Positions 18,075 to 28,317 of a stretch of DNA of 64,000 bases are shown here, one piece after another. The position numbers and the translations under genes were made by a program. The notes beneath the pieces were generated by a model that was given only the letters and a program-made list of their open reading frames with translations, was not told the DNA's origin and did no database searches. Source of the DNA: Microbulbifer elongatus (GTDB lineage Bacteria > Pseudomonadota > Gammaproteobacteria > Pseudomonadales > Cellvibrionaceae); NCBI RefSeq assembly GCF_020524885.1, contig NZ_JAIVKJ010000005.1:186001-250000 (forward strand). Reading direction: 5' to 3'. Positions within the stretch are counted from its first letter, which is position 1, and each line of letters opens with the position of its first letter.

Positions 18075-20720
18075 ATGGATAATTTTGTGTTGCTCGGTGT
18101 ACTGCTGATCCTCACCGTGGTCGTCGGTGCGTTTTTGGGGATCTTTGCATTTGCCGAAGTGAAAAGCCTGCGGGGCGAAGTGCGCCGGTTGCGCGGGATG
18201 ATCGAGGGATTGCAGGGGGTGGATCGCACCCCTGAATCTGTTGAGCCTGGCCCGGAGCAGCCGGTAGCAACACCGCAGGTGGATATCGACACAGAAACTC
18301 CTCGGAAAGAACCCGAAGTAAAACCACCTGTCGTGGCGCGCTATGCCTCTCCGCAGGTGCAGACCGCCCGTTCTGCCAGACCGCGAGCCCGCGAGGTCAA
18401 CCAGGAACAGGCAGCCGCGCGTGCCCGCTTCTGGTCGCGCCTGCAGGAAAACTGGATGGTCTGGCTGGGGGGTGCCTGCGTCGCCCTCGCCGGTGTTTTT
18501 CTCGCCCGCTACGGTATCGAGCAGGGGCTACTCGGACCGAAGGTGCGTGTGGTCCTGGGGCTGGTGATGGCGGTTGCACTGTACGTCGCCTCCGAGGTCC
18601 TGCGGCGGAGAACCGGCGGCAGTCATCCGACGTTTGCCGCTCTTGCCGGGGGAGGGGCGATAACCGCATTTGCCGCGGTGTTGTCTGCGGTACACCTCTA
18701 TCAATTGATGGCTCCGGGCCTCGCTTTCGGCCTGCTGGCACTGGTGGCAATGGTCACCATGTGGCTGGCCCGGCTGCACGGGCCGGTACTGGCGGCTATT
18801 GGTATGCTCGGCGCCTACTCTGTGCCGGCACTGGTTTCGACCGGCAGTGGCAATGTATTGGGGGCAATGATCTATGCACTGATTATCAGTGTGTCGGTGC
18901 TGTTCCTGTTGCGCTATGTCTACCGCAGCTGGCTCTGGCTCGGGGTGCTGGCGGGCGCACTGGCGTGGTGGTTGCTCTCCCTGCTTGGCCACCAGGCAGA
19001 CGGTTGGCGTGGAGCCTATCTGGCAGCAATGGCATACCTGCTGGTAGCGGTGGTGCCAGGCAACTGGTTGCTGACAAATCCGCAACCCCTGGGCGACAGT
19101 GCCGGCGGGCCAGTAGGTAAAGTAGCGCCGCTTATCCTGCCGAGCCTTCTGGTGCTGGTCGCCGCCCAGTGTCTGTCGATTTTGCGTGAAGGGTTTCATC
19201 CGGCGGCTATCTGGGCGTGGAGCCCGCTGGCACTGGTGGTGCTGGTAGCAGCGCGCCACCGTGCCAGTCTCGCGCTTGTTCCATGGGCGTTGATGGCCGG
19301 TCAGCTGGTGTCGTGGCTGGCGACCCGGCTCGATCAGTGGGGCGAGCAGAATGTGCGTCTGCTGCCCCAGCCAGCCGAGCAGCAGGGCAGCTTCCTGTTG
19401 TATCTTGCAATCACGGCTGCGCTCTTCGCAGGGTTTGCGCTGTTCAATTACCGCCGCGGTCTGGCGCGTTACTGGTGGGCATCGCTGGCGGCGATGGCGC
19501 CATTATTATCTCTGCTGGTCGGCTATGTACTGGCTGGGGATTATCTGCCGCTGTACTGGTGGTGCCTGTACGCGGCGGTCTTTGGCGGCGTGTTCATGTA
19601 TTTGGGCAGCCGCGGTGCGCTGCATCAGTGGCACAAGGGCTTGGTGGTGTGGCTATTTATTGCCGCGCACTTTGCCTACAGCCTGGCGGTGTGTCTGTGG
19701 CTGGAGCAGGCGAGCCTTACCCTTGCGCTTGCGCTACAGGCGGTGTCCCTGGCCTGGATCATCCGCCGTTTCGAGGTGCCTGCACTGGGCTGGTTGCTGA
19801 AAGCTGTGCTGTTGCTGGTGGTGGTTCGCCTCACTCTAAACCCCTGGTTGCTTACCTATAGCGAAAACACCCACTGGTCCCTGTGGACCTACGGTGGCTC
19901 CGCCCTGTGTGCATGGGGGGCGGCAAGAGCCTTGCGAGGACCCTTCCCACCCCTGGCAGACTGGGCTGGCGCCGCTGCGCTACATCTGTTGGTGCTCGCG
20001 CTCTGGGCAGAGTGCCGTTACTGGCTTTACCACGGCAATGCCTTTGCCGCGGAGTTCAGCTTTACCGAAGCGGTGGTCAATATGTGGCTGTTTACCGGGT
20101 TGGGGCTGGTTTACTACCGCAAGTCCCTCGTCACCGATGGCTTTTCCCGCTGGTACGACGGCTACGGGCGGCTGCTAATGCTCGCCGGGCTCGGTAATTA
20201 CCTGGCCATCCTGGTTTCCACCGCCGCTAGTGAGCCCTGGACTTGGCATGCCATTAGCGAGCGACCACTGTTCAATATGCTGGTGCCCACCTTTGGCGGT
20301 GCTACGCTGCTTGCGCTCCTGGTGAGCCGTTTTTACCTGCCGTCTGTGCGCCGGTTTGCGGGGCTGGTGGCCGCGGTCGCCGCCTTTATATGGATATCCC
20401 TGGAAGTACGCCACCTCTGGCAAGGCAGTATTCGCCTGGATATCCCGGCTGAGACAGGTGAGCTGTACACCTATTCTGCGGTGTGGCTGGTCATGGCAGT
20501 GGTCGGCATCCTGTTGGGCAGTTGGAAGGGCTGGCGCGGCTGCTACCAGGGCGGTATGGCGGTGCTGGCACTGGTGATCGTGAAGCTATTCCTGGTGGAT
20601 ATGTCCGGTCTGGAAGGCCTGTTACGGGTGGCCTCGTTTATGGGTATGGGACTGGCGCTGCTGGGTATCGCCTACCTTCATCAGAAACTCGGTGGCAAAA
20701 GCGCAGATCGTGGCCAATAA
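18075..20720 (+). CDS. DUF2339 giant polytopic membrane protein
   Basis: An 881-residue protein with an N-terminal transmembrane helix, a short coiled-coil-like segment (EVKSLRGEVRRLRGMIEGLQ, about residues 30-50), a Pro/Arg-rich linker (50-110), and then more than twenty hydrophobic helices to the end. WSRLQENWMVWLGGACVALAGVFLARYGIEQGLL at the start of the multi-helix part is the hallmark of the DUF2339 family. No catalytic motif is known for the family, and the function is unknown. The start is ATG at 18075. It stands alone, 78 bases after the Lon-domain gene and 174 bases before proA. Confidence 0.85.
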   Translation: MDNFVLLGVLLILTVVVGAFLGIFAFAEVKSLRGEVRRLRGMIEGLQGVDRTPESVEPGPEQPVATPQVDIDTETPRKEPEVKPPVVARYASPQVQTARSARPRAREVNQEQAAARARFWSRLQENWMVWLGGACVALAGVFLARYGIEQGLLGPKVRVVLGLVMAVALYVASEVLRRRTGGSHPTFAALAGGGAITAFAAVLSAVHLYQLMAPGLAFGLLALVAMVTMWLARLHGPVLAAIGMLGAYSVPALVSTGSGNVLGAMIYALIISVSVLFLLRYVYRSWLWLGVLAGALAWWLLSLLGHQADGWRGAYLAAMAYLLVAVVPGNWLLTNPQPLGDSAGGPVGKVAPLILPSLLVLVAAQCLSILREGFHPAAIWAWSPLALVVLVAARHRASLALVPWALMAGQLVSWLATRLDQWGEQNVRLLPQPAEQQGSFLLYLAITAALFAGFALFNYRRGLARYWWASLAAMAPLLSLLVGYVLAGDYLPLYWWCLYAAVFGGVFMYLGSRGALHQWHKGLVVWLFIAAHFAYSLAVCLWLEQASLTLALALQAVSLAWIIRRFEVPALGWLLKAVLLLVVVRLTLNPWLLTYSENTHWSLWTYGGSALCAWGAARALRGPFPPLADWAGAAALHLLVLALWAECRYWLYHGNAFAAEFSFTEAVVNMWLFTGLGLVYYRKSLVTDGFSRWYDGYGRLLMLAGLGNYLAILVSTAASEPWTWHAISERPLFNMLVPTFGGATLLALLVSRFYLPSVRRFAGLVAAVAAFIWISLEVRHLWQGSIRLDIPAETGELYTYSAVWLVMAVVGILLGSWKGWRGCYQGGMAVLALVIVKLFLVDMSGLEGLLRVASFMGMGLALLGIAYLHQKLGGKSADRGQ

Positions 20721-20894
20721 CTGCTTTCTTCAGGCATTTTCCCCCAGTGGTTGCGGTATACTTCGCGGCCCGTTTTTGCCGGGGATTTTTTGAGGGGAGT
20801 CCGGAAGGAGCCCCGATAGAGGACGATAGCGAAAAAGTACCGCGGGATCTCAGCAGATCCCAGCGTTTTAGCGTGAATTGCATGGAGATCAGCA

Positions 20895-22199
20895 GTGAAC
20901 AGTATCAGTGCAACCAAGGTTGAGCCGGGTTCCAACGAAGTCGAATCCACCCAACAAACGATGCAGGCCATGGGACGCGCCGCCCGCGCTGCCGCCCGTC
21001 TGATGGCGCGCGCTGATACCCGTACCAAAAATGCTGCTCTCAAGGCCATTGCTGCGGAGCTGGATGCTCAGCGACCACAGCTGGCGGCGGCCAACGCAAT
21101 CGATATGCAGAATGGCCGCGACAACGGCCTCGATGCCGCATTGTTGGACCGCCTTCAACTGAATGATGGGCGCATTGACGCCATGATCGAAGGGCTCAAC
21201 CAGATCGCCGAGCTGCCGGACCCGGTGGGCGAGGTGAGCGACCTGAAATATCGCCCCAGCGGCATCCAGGTGGGCAAGATGCGCGTGCCCCTGGGGGTGG
21301 TGGGCATCATTTATGAGTCCCGCCCCAACGTGACCATCGACGCCGCCAGCCTGTGCCTGAAGTCCGGCAACGCGACGATATTGCGCGGCGGCAAAGAGGC
21401 ACTGCATTCCAATGGCGCTATTGCGGCGTGTGTTGCCGCGGGTCTGAAACAGGCCGGCCTGCCGGAAACCGCGGTGCAGGTAGTGGGCACCAGCGACCGC
21501 GCGGCGGTAGGCGCACTGATAACCATGCCGGAATACGTGGACGTGATTGTGCCCCGCGGTGGCAAGGGGTTGATCGAGCGTATCAGCAGTGAGGCCCGGG
21601 TGCCGGTAATCAAGCACCTCGATGGTATCTGCCACGTGTATCTGGATGACCGTGCAGATCCGGTCAAGGCGTTCAACATTGCATTGAATGCCAAAACGCA
21701 CCGCTACGGTGTGTGCAATGCCATGGAAACCCTGCTGGTGGCAGAGGGGGTGGCTGCAGAATTTCTGCCCAAGCTGGCAGCGGCCTACGCTGAAAAGGGT
21801 GTGGAACTGCGCGGCTGTGACAAGACCCGTGCAATCCTTGCCGATGCACTGCCGGCTACGGATGAAGACTGGGCCACCGAATACCTGGCGCCGGTGCTGG
21901 CAATTCGTGTGGTTGACGACATGGATACGGCGATGGATCACATCGCCCGCTACAGCTCGGGCCACACCGAGTCCATCGTCACCGAAGACTACACCCGCGC
22001 CCGCCGGTTTATGGCGGAAGTGGATTCCGCCTCGGTCATGGTGAATGCCTCCACCCGCTTTGCCGACGGCTTCGAATACGGGCTGGGTGCGGAAATCGGC
22101 ATCAGCACCGACAAGATTCACGCCCGCGGTCCGGTGGGGCTGGAAGGGCTGACGTCGCAGAAGTGGATCGTGTTCGGGGATGGCCAGATCCGCGAATGA
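20895..22199 (+). CDS. proA: Gamma-glutamyl phosphate reductase
   Basis: A 434-residue ProA that reduces gamma-glutamyl phosphate to glutamate semialdehyde with NADPH, the second step of proline synthesis. The aldehyde-dehydrogenase fold is recognised by [34 protein letters not shown] and the catalytic cysteine C274 in [13 protein letters not shown]. The ending [17 protein letters not shown] is typical. The start is GTG at 20895. The stop overlaps the nadD start (ATGA), so the two are translationally coupled. proB is not in the window. A TATACT at 20757-20762 in the 174-base leader is a possible -10. Confidence 0.97.
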   Translation: MNSISATKVEPGSNEVESTQQTMQAMGRAARAAARLMARADTRTKNAALKAIAAELDAQRPQLAAANAIDMQNGRDNGLDAALLDRLQLNDGRIDAMIEGLNQIAELPDPVGEVSDLKYRPSGIQVGKMRVPLGVVGIIYESRPNVTIDAASLCLKSGNATILRGGKEALHSNGAIAACVAAGLKQAGLPETAVQVVGTSDRAAVGALITMPEYVDVIVPRGGKGLIERISSEARVPVIKHLDGICHVYLDDRADPVKAFNIALNAKTHRYGVCNAMETLLVAEGVAAEFLPKLAAAYAEKGVELRGCDKTRAILADALPATDEDWATEYLAPVLAIRVVDDMDTAMDHIARYSSGHTESIVTEDYTRARRFMAEVDSASVMVNASTRFADGFEYGLGAEIGISTDKIHARGPVGLEGLTSQKWIVFGDGQIRE

Positions 22200-22876
22200 G
22201 TACGCCCTCGTTGGAGCCAGTGCGAAAAACGATCGCCCTGTTTGGTGGCACCTTTAACCCGGTGCATTTCGGTCACCTGCGCATGGCGCTGGAACTGAAA
22301 GAGGTGCTGGGTTTCGACGAGATGCGCCTGCTGCCCTCCCATCAGCCGGCGCACCGTGTCGAGCCCGGTGTTACTGCAAGGGCTCGCAGCGAGATGCTGG
22401 CTCTGGCCCTGGAACGCTGCCCGGAGCTGCAGTTGGACGAGCGGGAGCTGCAACGCGAAGGCCCCACTTACACCGTGGATACCCTGGAAACGCTGCGCGC
22501 CGAACTCGGTGACGAGGTCTCCATCAGCTTTTGTATGGGACTCGATTCTCTGCTGGGACTGCCGGGTTGGCACCGCTGGGAGCAGTTGATCGAACTGGCG
22601 CATCTGGTCGTCGTTACCCGACCGGGCTGGCAGCTTCCCCTTCAGGGCGAAGTCGCGGACTTGTTGTCTGCCCACCGCGGCGAAGCCGAAGATCTGAAAC
22701 GCAGTGCAGCCGGCAGAATTCTGCTGCGGGAACAGACGCTGCTGCCGATTTCCGCCACCGGAATCCGCAGCCTGATTGCCAGTGGCCGCTCTCCGCAGTA
22801 TCTGCTGCCGGAGCGGGTACTCGACTACATTCAAACTCATCAGCTCTACAAGAGCGAAAACCAGGAAAACTTATAG
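22196..22876 (+). CDS. nadD: Nicotinate-nucleotide adenylyltransferase
   Basis: A 226-residue NadD that joins nicotinate mononucleotide and ATP to form deamido-NAD. The nucleotidyltransferase motif [13 protein letters not shown] near the N-terminus carries the HxGH-type histidines, and [12 protein letters not shown] is the C-terminal ISxTxxR motif. The start ATG at 22196 overlaps the proA stop in an ATGA arrangement; an in-frame start at 22163 would lie inside proA. Gene order proA-nadD-rsfS-rlmH is the same as in Pseudomonas. Confidence 0.96.
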   Translation: MSTPSLEPVRKTIALFGGTFNPVHFGHLRMALELKEVLGFDEMRLLPSHQPAHRVEPGVTARARSEMLALALERCPELQLDERELQREGPTYTVDTLETLRAELGDEVSISFCMGLDSLLGLPGWHRWEQLIELAHLVVVTRPGWQLPLQGEVADLLSAHRGEAEDLKRSAAGRILLREQTLLPISATGIRSLIASGRSPQYLLPERVLDYIQTHQLYKSENQENL

Positions 22877-22878
22877 GT

Positions 22879-22894
22879 AGGAGCCAAGGCTCCT
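22879..22894 (+). promoter_or_regulatory. Small hairpin before rsfS
   Basis: A perfect 7-base inverted repeat, AGGAGCC-AA-GGCTCCT, lies in the 30-base gap between nadD and rsfS. It contains an AGGAG that would otherwise look like a ribosome binding site, and no T-run follows. It could affect mRNA processing or the relative expression of the two genes; the two-base loop argues for a slightly shorter stem. Confidence 0.35.
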
Positions 22895-22906
22895 GATACA
22901 GATGTT

Positions 22907-23269
22907 ATGACTGATATCAAAACAATTGCGGTAAACGCACTGGAAGACCTCAAGGGTAAAGACATCGTTTCAATGGATGTCTCCGAACTCAGTGATGTAA
23001 TGGATACCCTGATCATCTGCACCGGCACCTCCAGCCGCCAGGTGAAGTCCCTCGCCAACAATGTGGTGGAAGACGGCAAAGAGGCCGGCATTCGCCCCAT
23101 CGGTGTCGAGGGTATCGAGCAGGGGGAGTGGGTGCTGGTGGATTACGGAGACGTGGTGATTCACGTGATGCAGGCGGAAACCCGCGGTTTCTATGACCTG
23201 GAAAAGCTCTGGTCGATGACGCCGAATACCCGCGAAGACGCGGACGGTTCCGACCCTCACCAGGACTGA
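22907..23269 (+). CDS. rsfS: Ribosomal silencing factor RsfS
   Basis: A 120-residue RsfS that binds ribosomal protein uL14 and blocks 50S-30S joining during starvation. The recognisable stretches are [60 protein letters not shown] and the ending FYDLEKLW. The length matches the family (about 105-120). It lies between nadD and rlmH, its usual neighbours. Confidence 0.96.
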   Translation: MTDIKTIAVNALEDLKGKDIVSMDVSELSDVMDTLIICTGTSSRQVKSLANNVVEDGKEAGIRPIGVEGIEQGEWVLVDYGDVVIHVMQAETRGFYDLEKLWSMTPNTREDADGSDPHQD

Positions 23270-23288
23270 CAGGGACCACCCAGCGCTC

Positions 23289-23765
23289 GTGAAGATCCGG
23301 ATCATCGCCGCCGGCGGTAAAATGCCTGCCTGGGTACAGGAGGGCTACAACGAGTACGCCAAGCGCCTGCCCCGGGAGCTGACCCTGGAGATGGTGGAGG
23401 TTCCCCTGGGGAATCGTGGCCAGAAGAACTCCGCCGCGCTGGTGGAGAAGGCTCGCCAGAAAGAAGGCGAGGCCATGCTGGCCGCGATCAATCCGCGGGA
23501 CCATGTGGTCGCGCTTGAGGTGAAGGGCAAGCCCTGGAGCACGGAGCAGTTGTCGCGGGAATTGTCTGGTTGGCAGATGTCCGGCGACAACATGTGCCTG
23601 CTGATCGGCGGTCCGGACGGACTCTCGCCGGACTGTGTAGCACGGGCCAACCAGAAGTGGTCGCTGTCTCCGCTTACCCTGCCGCATCCGCTGGTGCGGG
23701 TGTTGTTGGCGGAGCAGTTGTACCGCGCCTGGACACTGCTGGCGGGGCACCCCTACCACAAGTAA
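23289..23765 (+). CDS. rlmH: 23S rRNA pseudouridine-1915 N3-methyltransferase
   Basis: A 158-residue SPOUT-family methyltransferase that methylates pseudouridine 1915 in helix 69 of 23S rRNA on the assembled 70S ribosome. The start [28 protein letters not shown], the loop [13 protein letters not shown] (SAM-binding trefoil knot) and the C-terminal [26 protein letters not shown] are highly characteristic. The start is GTG at 23289, 19 bases after rsfS. Confidence 0.97.
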   Translation: MKIRIIAAGGKMPAWVQEGYNEYAKRLPRELTLEMVEVPLGNRGQKNSAALVEKARQKEGEAMLAAINPRDHVVALEVKGKPWSTEQLSRELSGWQMSGDNMCLLIGGPDGLSPDCVARANQKWSLSPLTLPHPLVRVLLAEQLYRAWTLLAGHPYHK

Positions 23766-23936
23766 GTGGGTTGCTTACGCGTTTCGCGCTTCCCTCCCCT
23801 ATTGAACTTTCTGGCGCCACCAGACTCATACTGAGCTGGTGTGTACCGGTTATACGCCAAAGGCTCTGCAGGGAAGGCAAACTTGTGTACACTTCGTGGT
23901 CATTTTCGCGCCACCGAATAATCTGCTTCGACCATC

Positions 23937-25871
23937 ATGTCTGAAAACCTGCGTTTCAAAGACCACCACACAGAACAGCGGCTGTTTCGCAACCGTATGC
24001 TGGTGGCCATATTTGGCGTAGTCGTGCTGCTTGGCGTGCTGGTGGCTCGGTTCTACAACCTGCAGGTGGTCAACTACGAGGACTACCGCACCCAGTCCGA
24101 CCAGAACCGCATTCAGGTGCGTCCAGTACCCCCCACCCGTGGACTGATCTACGACCGCAATGGTGAGATGCTCGCTGACAACCGCCCCAGTTACACCCTT
24201 TCTGTGGTGCGCGAGCGAGTAAAGGATCTTGACGCCACCATTGAGCTGCTCGGCCAGCTGGTGAGCCTCGAAGACCGTGACGTGGAGAAATTCAATCGCC
24301 GCCTTCAGCGTCGCCGCCCGTTTGAACCTGTTCCTTTGCGCTATCGCCTGAGCGAAGACGAAATCGCCCGTATCAGTGTCAATGAGTTTCATTTGCCGGG
24401 TGTCTCTGTCGAGGCGGAACTGGTCCGCTACTACCCCGAAAACAAACTGTTTGCCCACAGCGTCGGCTATGTGGGGCGGATTGCCGAGCGCGACCTTTCT
24501 GCGTTTACCGAAGAAGATGTGCGCCGCTACCGGGGTACCCAGAGTATTGGCAAGGTTGGGCTGGAGCGCTCCTACGAAGACTTGCTGCTCGGTGAAGTGG
24601 GCTATGAGAACGTGGAGACCAACGCGCGCGGCCGGGTGCTGCGTGTTCTGGAGCGGCACGATCCCAAGCCCGGCGCCGAGCTGACCCTGCATCTGGACAC
24701 TCGCCTGCAACAAGTGGCTACCGAGGCATTGGGCGACAAGCGCGGTGCGGTGGTCGCCATTGATGTGAAAACCGGCGGGGTGCTGGCGTTTGTCAGCCAG
24801 CCGTCGTTTGACCCCAACCTGTTCGTTACCGGTATCAGCTTCAAGGACTACAGCGCACTGCGGGATTCCCTCGATGTGCCGCTGTTTAACCGTGTAGTAC
24901 AGGGGCAGTACCCGCCCGGATCCACCCTGAAGCCGATGATGGGGCTCGGCGGCCTTGCCGCCGGCATTATCACTGGCGACACCGAAGTGCCGGATCCAGG
25001 GTTCTACAAACTGCCCAATGACTCCCGTATCTACCGCGATTGGAAGCGCTGGGGCCACGGCAAACATGTTGATCTGATACAAGGACTCGCGCAAAGCTGC
25101 GATGTCTATTTCTGGGACATGGCCGCGCGCTGGAACATCGACGGTATGCACGATATCGCCACCCGCTTTGGCCTGGGTGAGAAAACGGGTATCGACCTGC
25201 CGCGGGAATACCCTGGGCTCTTCCCCTCGCGAGCGTGGAAGCGCGGCGCCCGCGGTGTGCCCTGGTTTCCCGGTGACAGCCTGAATGCCGTTCTGGGGCA
25301 AGGGTTTGTACTGTCAACGCCGCTACAGTTGGCGGTGATGACCGCCACTATCGCCAATCGCGGCACCCATTACCGGCCGCAGATGGTGATGGCGATCGAC
25401 GGCGTGGAGCAGCCGCCGGAAGTGCTCCACCATATCGACGCGCGTCCAGAACACTGGGATCTGGTCTTCGACGGCATGGAAGCGGTGGTTTACAGCACTC
25501 ACGGTACCGGCAAGAAAGCTGGTGCCGGGCTGGATTTCAAGGTGGCGGGTAAATCTGGTACCGCGCAGGTGGTGGGCATTGCCCAGGGGGAGAGATACGA
25601 CTCCGAAGCACTGAAAGAGCGCCACCGGGACCATGCCCTGTTTGTGGCCTTCGCCCCGGTGGATGACCCGCAGATTGCCGTATCGGTACTTGTCGAGAAC
25701 GGTGAAAGTGGCGGCGGTGTTGCGGCACCGGTAGCGCGGGAAGTCTTTTTCGACTGGATGTCGCGACCGCTGGAGGATACTGCCAGCCGACATTCCTGGC
25801 GTGCGCCCATGAGCATTTCCGCTCCCGCACAACGTCATCCGTATCAGCAGGAGACCGCTATCCGTGGCTAG
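23937..25871 (+). CDS. mrdA: Penicillin-binding protein 2 (elongasome transpeptidase)
   Basis: A 644-residue class B PBP that cross-links peptidoglycan during lateral wall growth, partnering RodA. One N-terminal membrane helix (MLVAIFGVVVLLGVLVARFYNLQ) is followed by the dimerisation or pedestal domain and the transpeptidase domain. Active-site motifs are S329-T-L-K332 (nucleophile box in PPGSTLKP), S387-C-D389 and K539-S-G-T. The family's SxN box appears here as SCD, as in other PBP2 proteins. The stop overlaps the rodA start by 8 bases. About 170 bases of leader precede it. Confidence 0.97.
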   Translation: MSENLRFKDHHTEQRLFRNRMLVAIFGVVVLLGVLVARFYNLQVVNYEDYRTQSDQNRIQVRPVPPTRGLIYDRNGEMLADNRPSYTLSVVRERVKDLDATIELLGQLVSLEDRDVEKFNRRLQRRRPFEPVPLRYRLSEDEIARISVNEFHLPGVSVEAELVRYYPENKLFAHSVGYVGRIAERDLSAFTEEDVRRYRGTQSIGKVGLERSYEDLLLGEVGYENVETNARGRVLRVLERHDPKPGAELTLHLDTRLQQVATEALGDKRGAVVAIDVKTGGVLAFVSQPSFDPNLFVTGISFKDYSALRDSLDVPLFNRVVQGQYPPGSTLKPMMGLGGLAAGIITGDTEVPDPGFYKLPNDSRIYRDWKRWGHGKHVDLIQGLAQSCDVYFWDMAARWNIDGMHDIATRFGLGEKTGIDLPREYPGLFPSRAWKRGARGVPWFPGDSLNAVLGQGFVLSTPLQLAVMTATIANRGTHYRPQMVMAIDGVEQPPEVLHHIDARPEHWDLVFDGMEAVVYSTHGTGKKAGAGLDFKVAGKSGTAQVVGIAQGERYDSEALKERHRDHALFVAFAPVDDPQIAVSVLVENGESGGGVAAPVAREVFFDWMSRPLEDTASRHSWRAPMSISAPAQRHPYQQETAIRG

Positions 25872-27009
25872 TCGCGACTATATGCACCGATTGCCGGATG
25901 CGGGCAGCAGTCTGCGCCGTCCGGAAAGTATTTCCCGCCGCTGGCATATCGATCTTCCGTTGCTGTTCCTGCTTCTGGTGCTGGCAGGCGTGGGGCTGGT
26001 GGTTCTGTACAGCGCTTCTGGCGATGAAATCCACTACGTGAAACGCCAGGCGGTGTTCATGAGCCTGGCGTTTGTGGGCATGGTGATTGCCGCGCAGATT
26101 CCGCTGGAGTTCTATCGGCGCTGGTCGCCTTGGTTCTACCTGGCCGGTTGCTGTCTGCTGGTCGCGGTGTTGTTTTTTGGTGTCGGTGCAAAGGGCGCGC
26201 AGCGCTGGTTGCAGATCGGTGGTTTCCGTTTCCAGCCCTCAGAGGCACTGAAGCTCGCGGTGCCCATTGCCGTCGCCGCCTACCTGCACAAGCGCAGCCT
26301 GCCACCATCATTCATTACGGTAATAGGCACGCTGACAATAATCGCGATTCCCGCGGCACTGATCGTGCGCCAGCCCGACCTGGGAACCTCAATCCTGATT
26401 GCCGCATCGGGTATTTTTGCGCTGTATCTGTCCGGCCTCAGCTGGAAAATGATCGGCGGGGCAGTGGTGATGGCGTTGATGGCGGCCTGGCCCATGTGGA
26501 TCTGGGGGCTGCGGGAGTACCAGAAGCAGCGGATTCTCACGCTGTTTAACCCGGATGCGGACCGTCTTGGCGCCGGCTGGAACATCTTCCAGTCCAAGGC
26601 CGCCATTGGCTCCGGCGGTTGGGATGGCAAGGGGTACATGCAGGGAACCCAGTCGCAGCTGGATTTTCTGCCGGAGAGTCACACCGACTTCATTATTGCG
26701 GTGCTGGCAGAAGAGTGGGGTATGCGCGGGGCTTTGATCCTGCTGGCCCTGTATCTGTTGATCATTGCCCGGGGCATCTATATTAGTTTTATGGCCCAGC
26801 ATGTATTCGGACGTCTGTTGGCAGGCAGTATCACGCTGACGTTCTTCGTTTATGTGTTTGTGAACATCGGTATGGTCACCGGCCTGTTGCCAGTAGTAGG
26901 GGTGCCCCTGCCACTGGTGAGTCACGGCGGCACCTCGGTGATTACCCTGATGGCAGGGTTCGGTATTTTGATGGCCGTCAGTACGGAAAGACGCAGAGTA
27001 CTTTTTTAA
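25864..27009 (+). CDS. mrdB: Peptidoglycan glycosyltransferase RodA
   Basis: A 381-residue SEDS-family glycosyltransferase with about ten membrane helices that polymerises lipid II for the elongasome. Signature stretches are VLYSASGDEIHYVKRQ, GAQRWLQIGGFRFQPSE, PESHTDFIIAVLAEEWG (containing the conserved periplasmic Asp) and GVPLPLVSHGGTSV. The start is GTG at 25864, inside the end of mrdA; the two genes are coupled. About 20 extra hydrophilic residues precede the point where E. coli RodA begins. Confidence 0.97.
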   Translation: MASRDYMHRLPDAGSSLRRPESISRRWHIDLPLLFLLLVLAGVGLVVLYSASGDEIHYVKRQAVFMSLAFVGMVIAAQIPLEFYRRWSPWFYLAGCCLLVAVLFFGVGAKGAQRWLQIGGFRFQPSEALKLAVPIAVAAYLHKRSLPPSFITVIGTLTIIAIPAALIVRQPDLGTSILIAASGIFALYLSGLSWKMIGGAVVMALMAAWPMWIWGLREYQKQRILTLFNPDADRLGAGWNIFQSKAAIGSGGWDGKGYMQGTQSQLDFLPESHTDFIIAVLAEEWGMRGALILLALYLLIIARGIYISFMAQHVFGRLLAGSITLTFFVYVFVNIGMVTGLLPVVGVPLPLVSHGGTSVITLMAGFGILMAVSTERRRVLF

Positions 27010-27160
27010 ATTCAGGTCTTATATTCAGGTTTCGTGGCTGATTGTGAGGCGGTTCAGGCTGGCTTCACTTTTTCCCGTGTATCGTGCCACTTTTTGGCGC
27101 GTTTGCAGTCACAAGTGCAGACCGAATCGAATAATTGAATAAAGTAGTTGGAAGTACTCT

Positions 27161-28171
27161 ATGAACACAGGAGCGGTTGTTTTGAAGTGGACCACAGGAT
27201 TGATGGCTGGGCTGGGGCTGGTCCTTAGCGCCTGCGCGCAGGAGCAGGGGCATGAGGAAAATGCCCAGGCGAATGCCTTTGTGGATTACATGGTGGCCGA
27301 GCACAACTTCAACCGCGACGATCTGCAACTGCTGATGAAAGAGGCCAAGCGCAAGGACTCGATCCTGAAGGCGATCAAGCGCCCGGCAGAAAAAGCCAAG
27401 CCCTGGCACGAATACCGCAAGATTTTCATCACCAATACCCGCATCGCGGGTGGCGTGGAGTTCTGGGACAAGAACGCCGACGCCCTCAAGGCCGCGGAAG
27501 AAAAGTACGGCGTGCCGCCGGAGATGATCGTTGCCATCATCGGTGTGGAAACCCGCTACGGAGGCAATATGGGCAGCTATCGGGTGATCGACGCGCTCTC
27601 TACTCTCGCGTTCAACTATCCGCGCCGCTCCAAGTTCTTTACCAAAGAGCTTGAAAACTACCTGCTGCTTACCCGAGATGAGAAAATCGACCCCACGACG
27701 CTCAAGGGGTCCTATGCCGGTGCTATGGGCTTCGGCCAGTTTATGCCGTCCAGTTACCGCCACTATGCCGTAGATTTCAATGGCGACGGTCGTGTGGATA
27801 TCTGGGAAGATACCGAGGATGCGATTGGCAGCGTGGCCAACTATTTTGTCGAGCACGGCTGGAAAGCAGGTGAGCCGATTACTGTAATCACCCAGCCGTT
27901 ACCCAATGCCGATATGACCATCGTCAATGACGACCTAAAGCCCAGGTGGACCGTGGGTGAGCTGGAAGCCAAGGGGTTCCCGACCACCGCCCAGGTCACG
28001 AAAGAAATGCCCGCCAACGTGTTCTCTCTGAAAACCCTGGATGGGGAGCAGTTCTGGATCGGGCTGAATAATTTCTACACCATCACCCGCTATAACCACA
28101 GCCGACTCTACGCCATGGCGGTGTACGAGCTGGGGCAGGAAATTATCAAGGCGCGGGGTGGTCGCTCCTGA
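27161..28171 (+). CDS. mltB: Membrane-bound lytic murein transglycosylase B
   Basis: A 336-residue lytic transglycosylase that cleaves peptidoglycan glycan strands to 1,6-anhydro ends. A lipobox (VLSAC) around residue 25 indicates an outer-membrane lipoprotein. The catalytic glutamate is E130 in IIGVETRYGG. Other family stretches are YAGAMGFGQFMPSSYRHYAVDFNGDGRVDIW (EF-hand-like calcium loop) and ARYNHSRLYAMAVYELGQ in variant form. The start is ATG at 27161 with GGAAG upstream; TTG at 27182, behind AGGAG, is an alternative. It sits in the usual mrdB-mltB-rlpA-dacA order. Confidence 0.94.
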   Translation: MNTGAVVLKWTTGLMAGLGLVLSACAQEQGHEENAQANAFVDYMVAEHNFNRDDLQLLMKEAKRKDSILKAIKRPAEKAKPWHEYRKIFITNTRIAGGVEFWDKNADALKAAEEKYGVPPEMIVAIIGVETRYGGNMGSYRVIDALSTLAFNYPRRSKFFTKELENYLLLTRDEKIDPTTLKGSYAGAMGFGQFMPSSYRHYAVDFNGDGRVDIWEDTEDAIGSVANYFVEHGWKAGEPITVITQPLPNADMTIVNDDLKPRWTVGELEAKGFPTTAQVTKEMPANVFSLKTLDGEQFWIGLNNFYTITRYNHSRLYAMAVYELGQEIIKARGGRS

Positions 28172-28317
28172 TAATCGCGGGGCGCATATAACAAGTTTTA
28201 CCGATTGCCGGTTTCAGCCTCTGTTGCCGGCTTTTATCTTGCACTGGCTGTACGATAACTCGAAAGTACGATAAATCGCGGTAGCGGGCGCTGTTTGACC
28301 TGCTCCGGGGGGAAGTT

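Noticed and set aside
20889-22121. 410-codon open frame antisense to proA
   Set aside because: The opposite strand encodes a complete ProA with its catalytic cysteine; the antisense frame has no motif.
23850-25301. 483-codon open frame antisense to mrdA
   Set aside because: The plus strand carries all PBP2 active-site boxes; the antisense frame is a codon-bias shadow.
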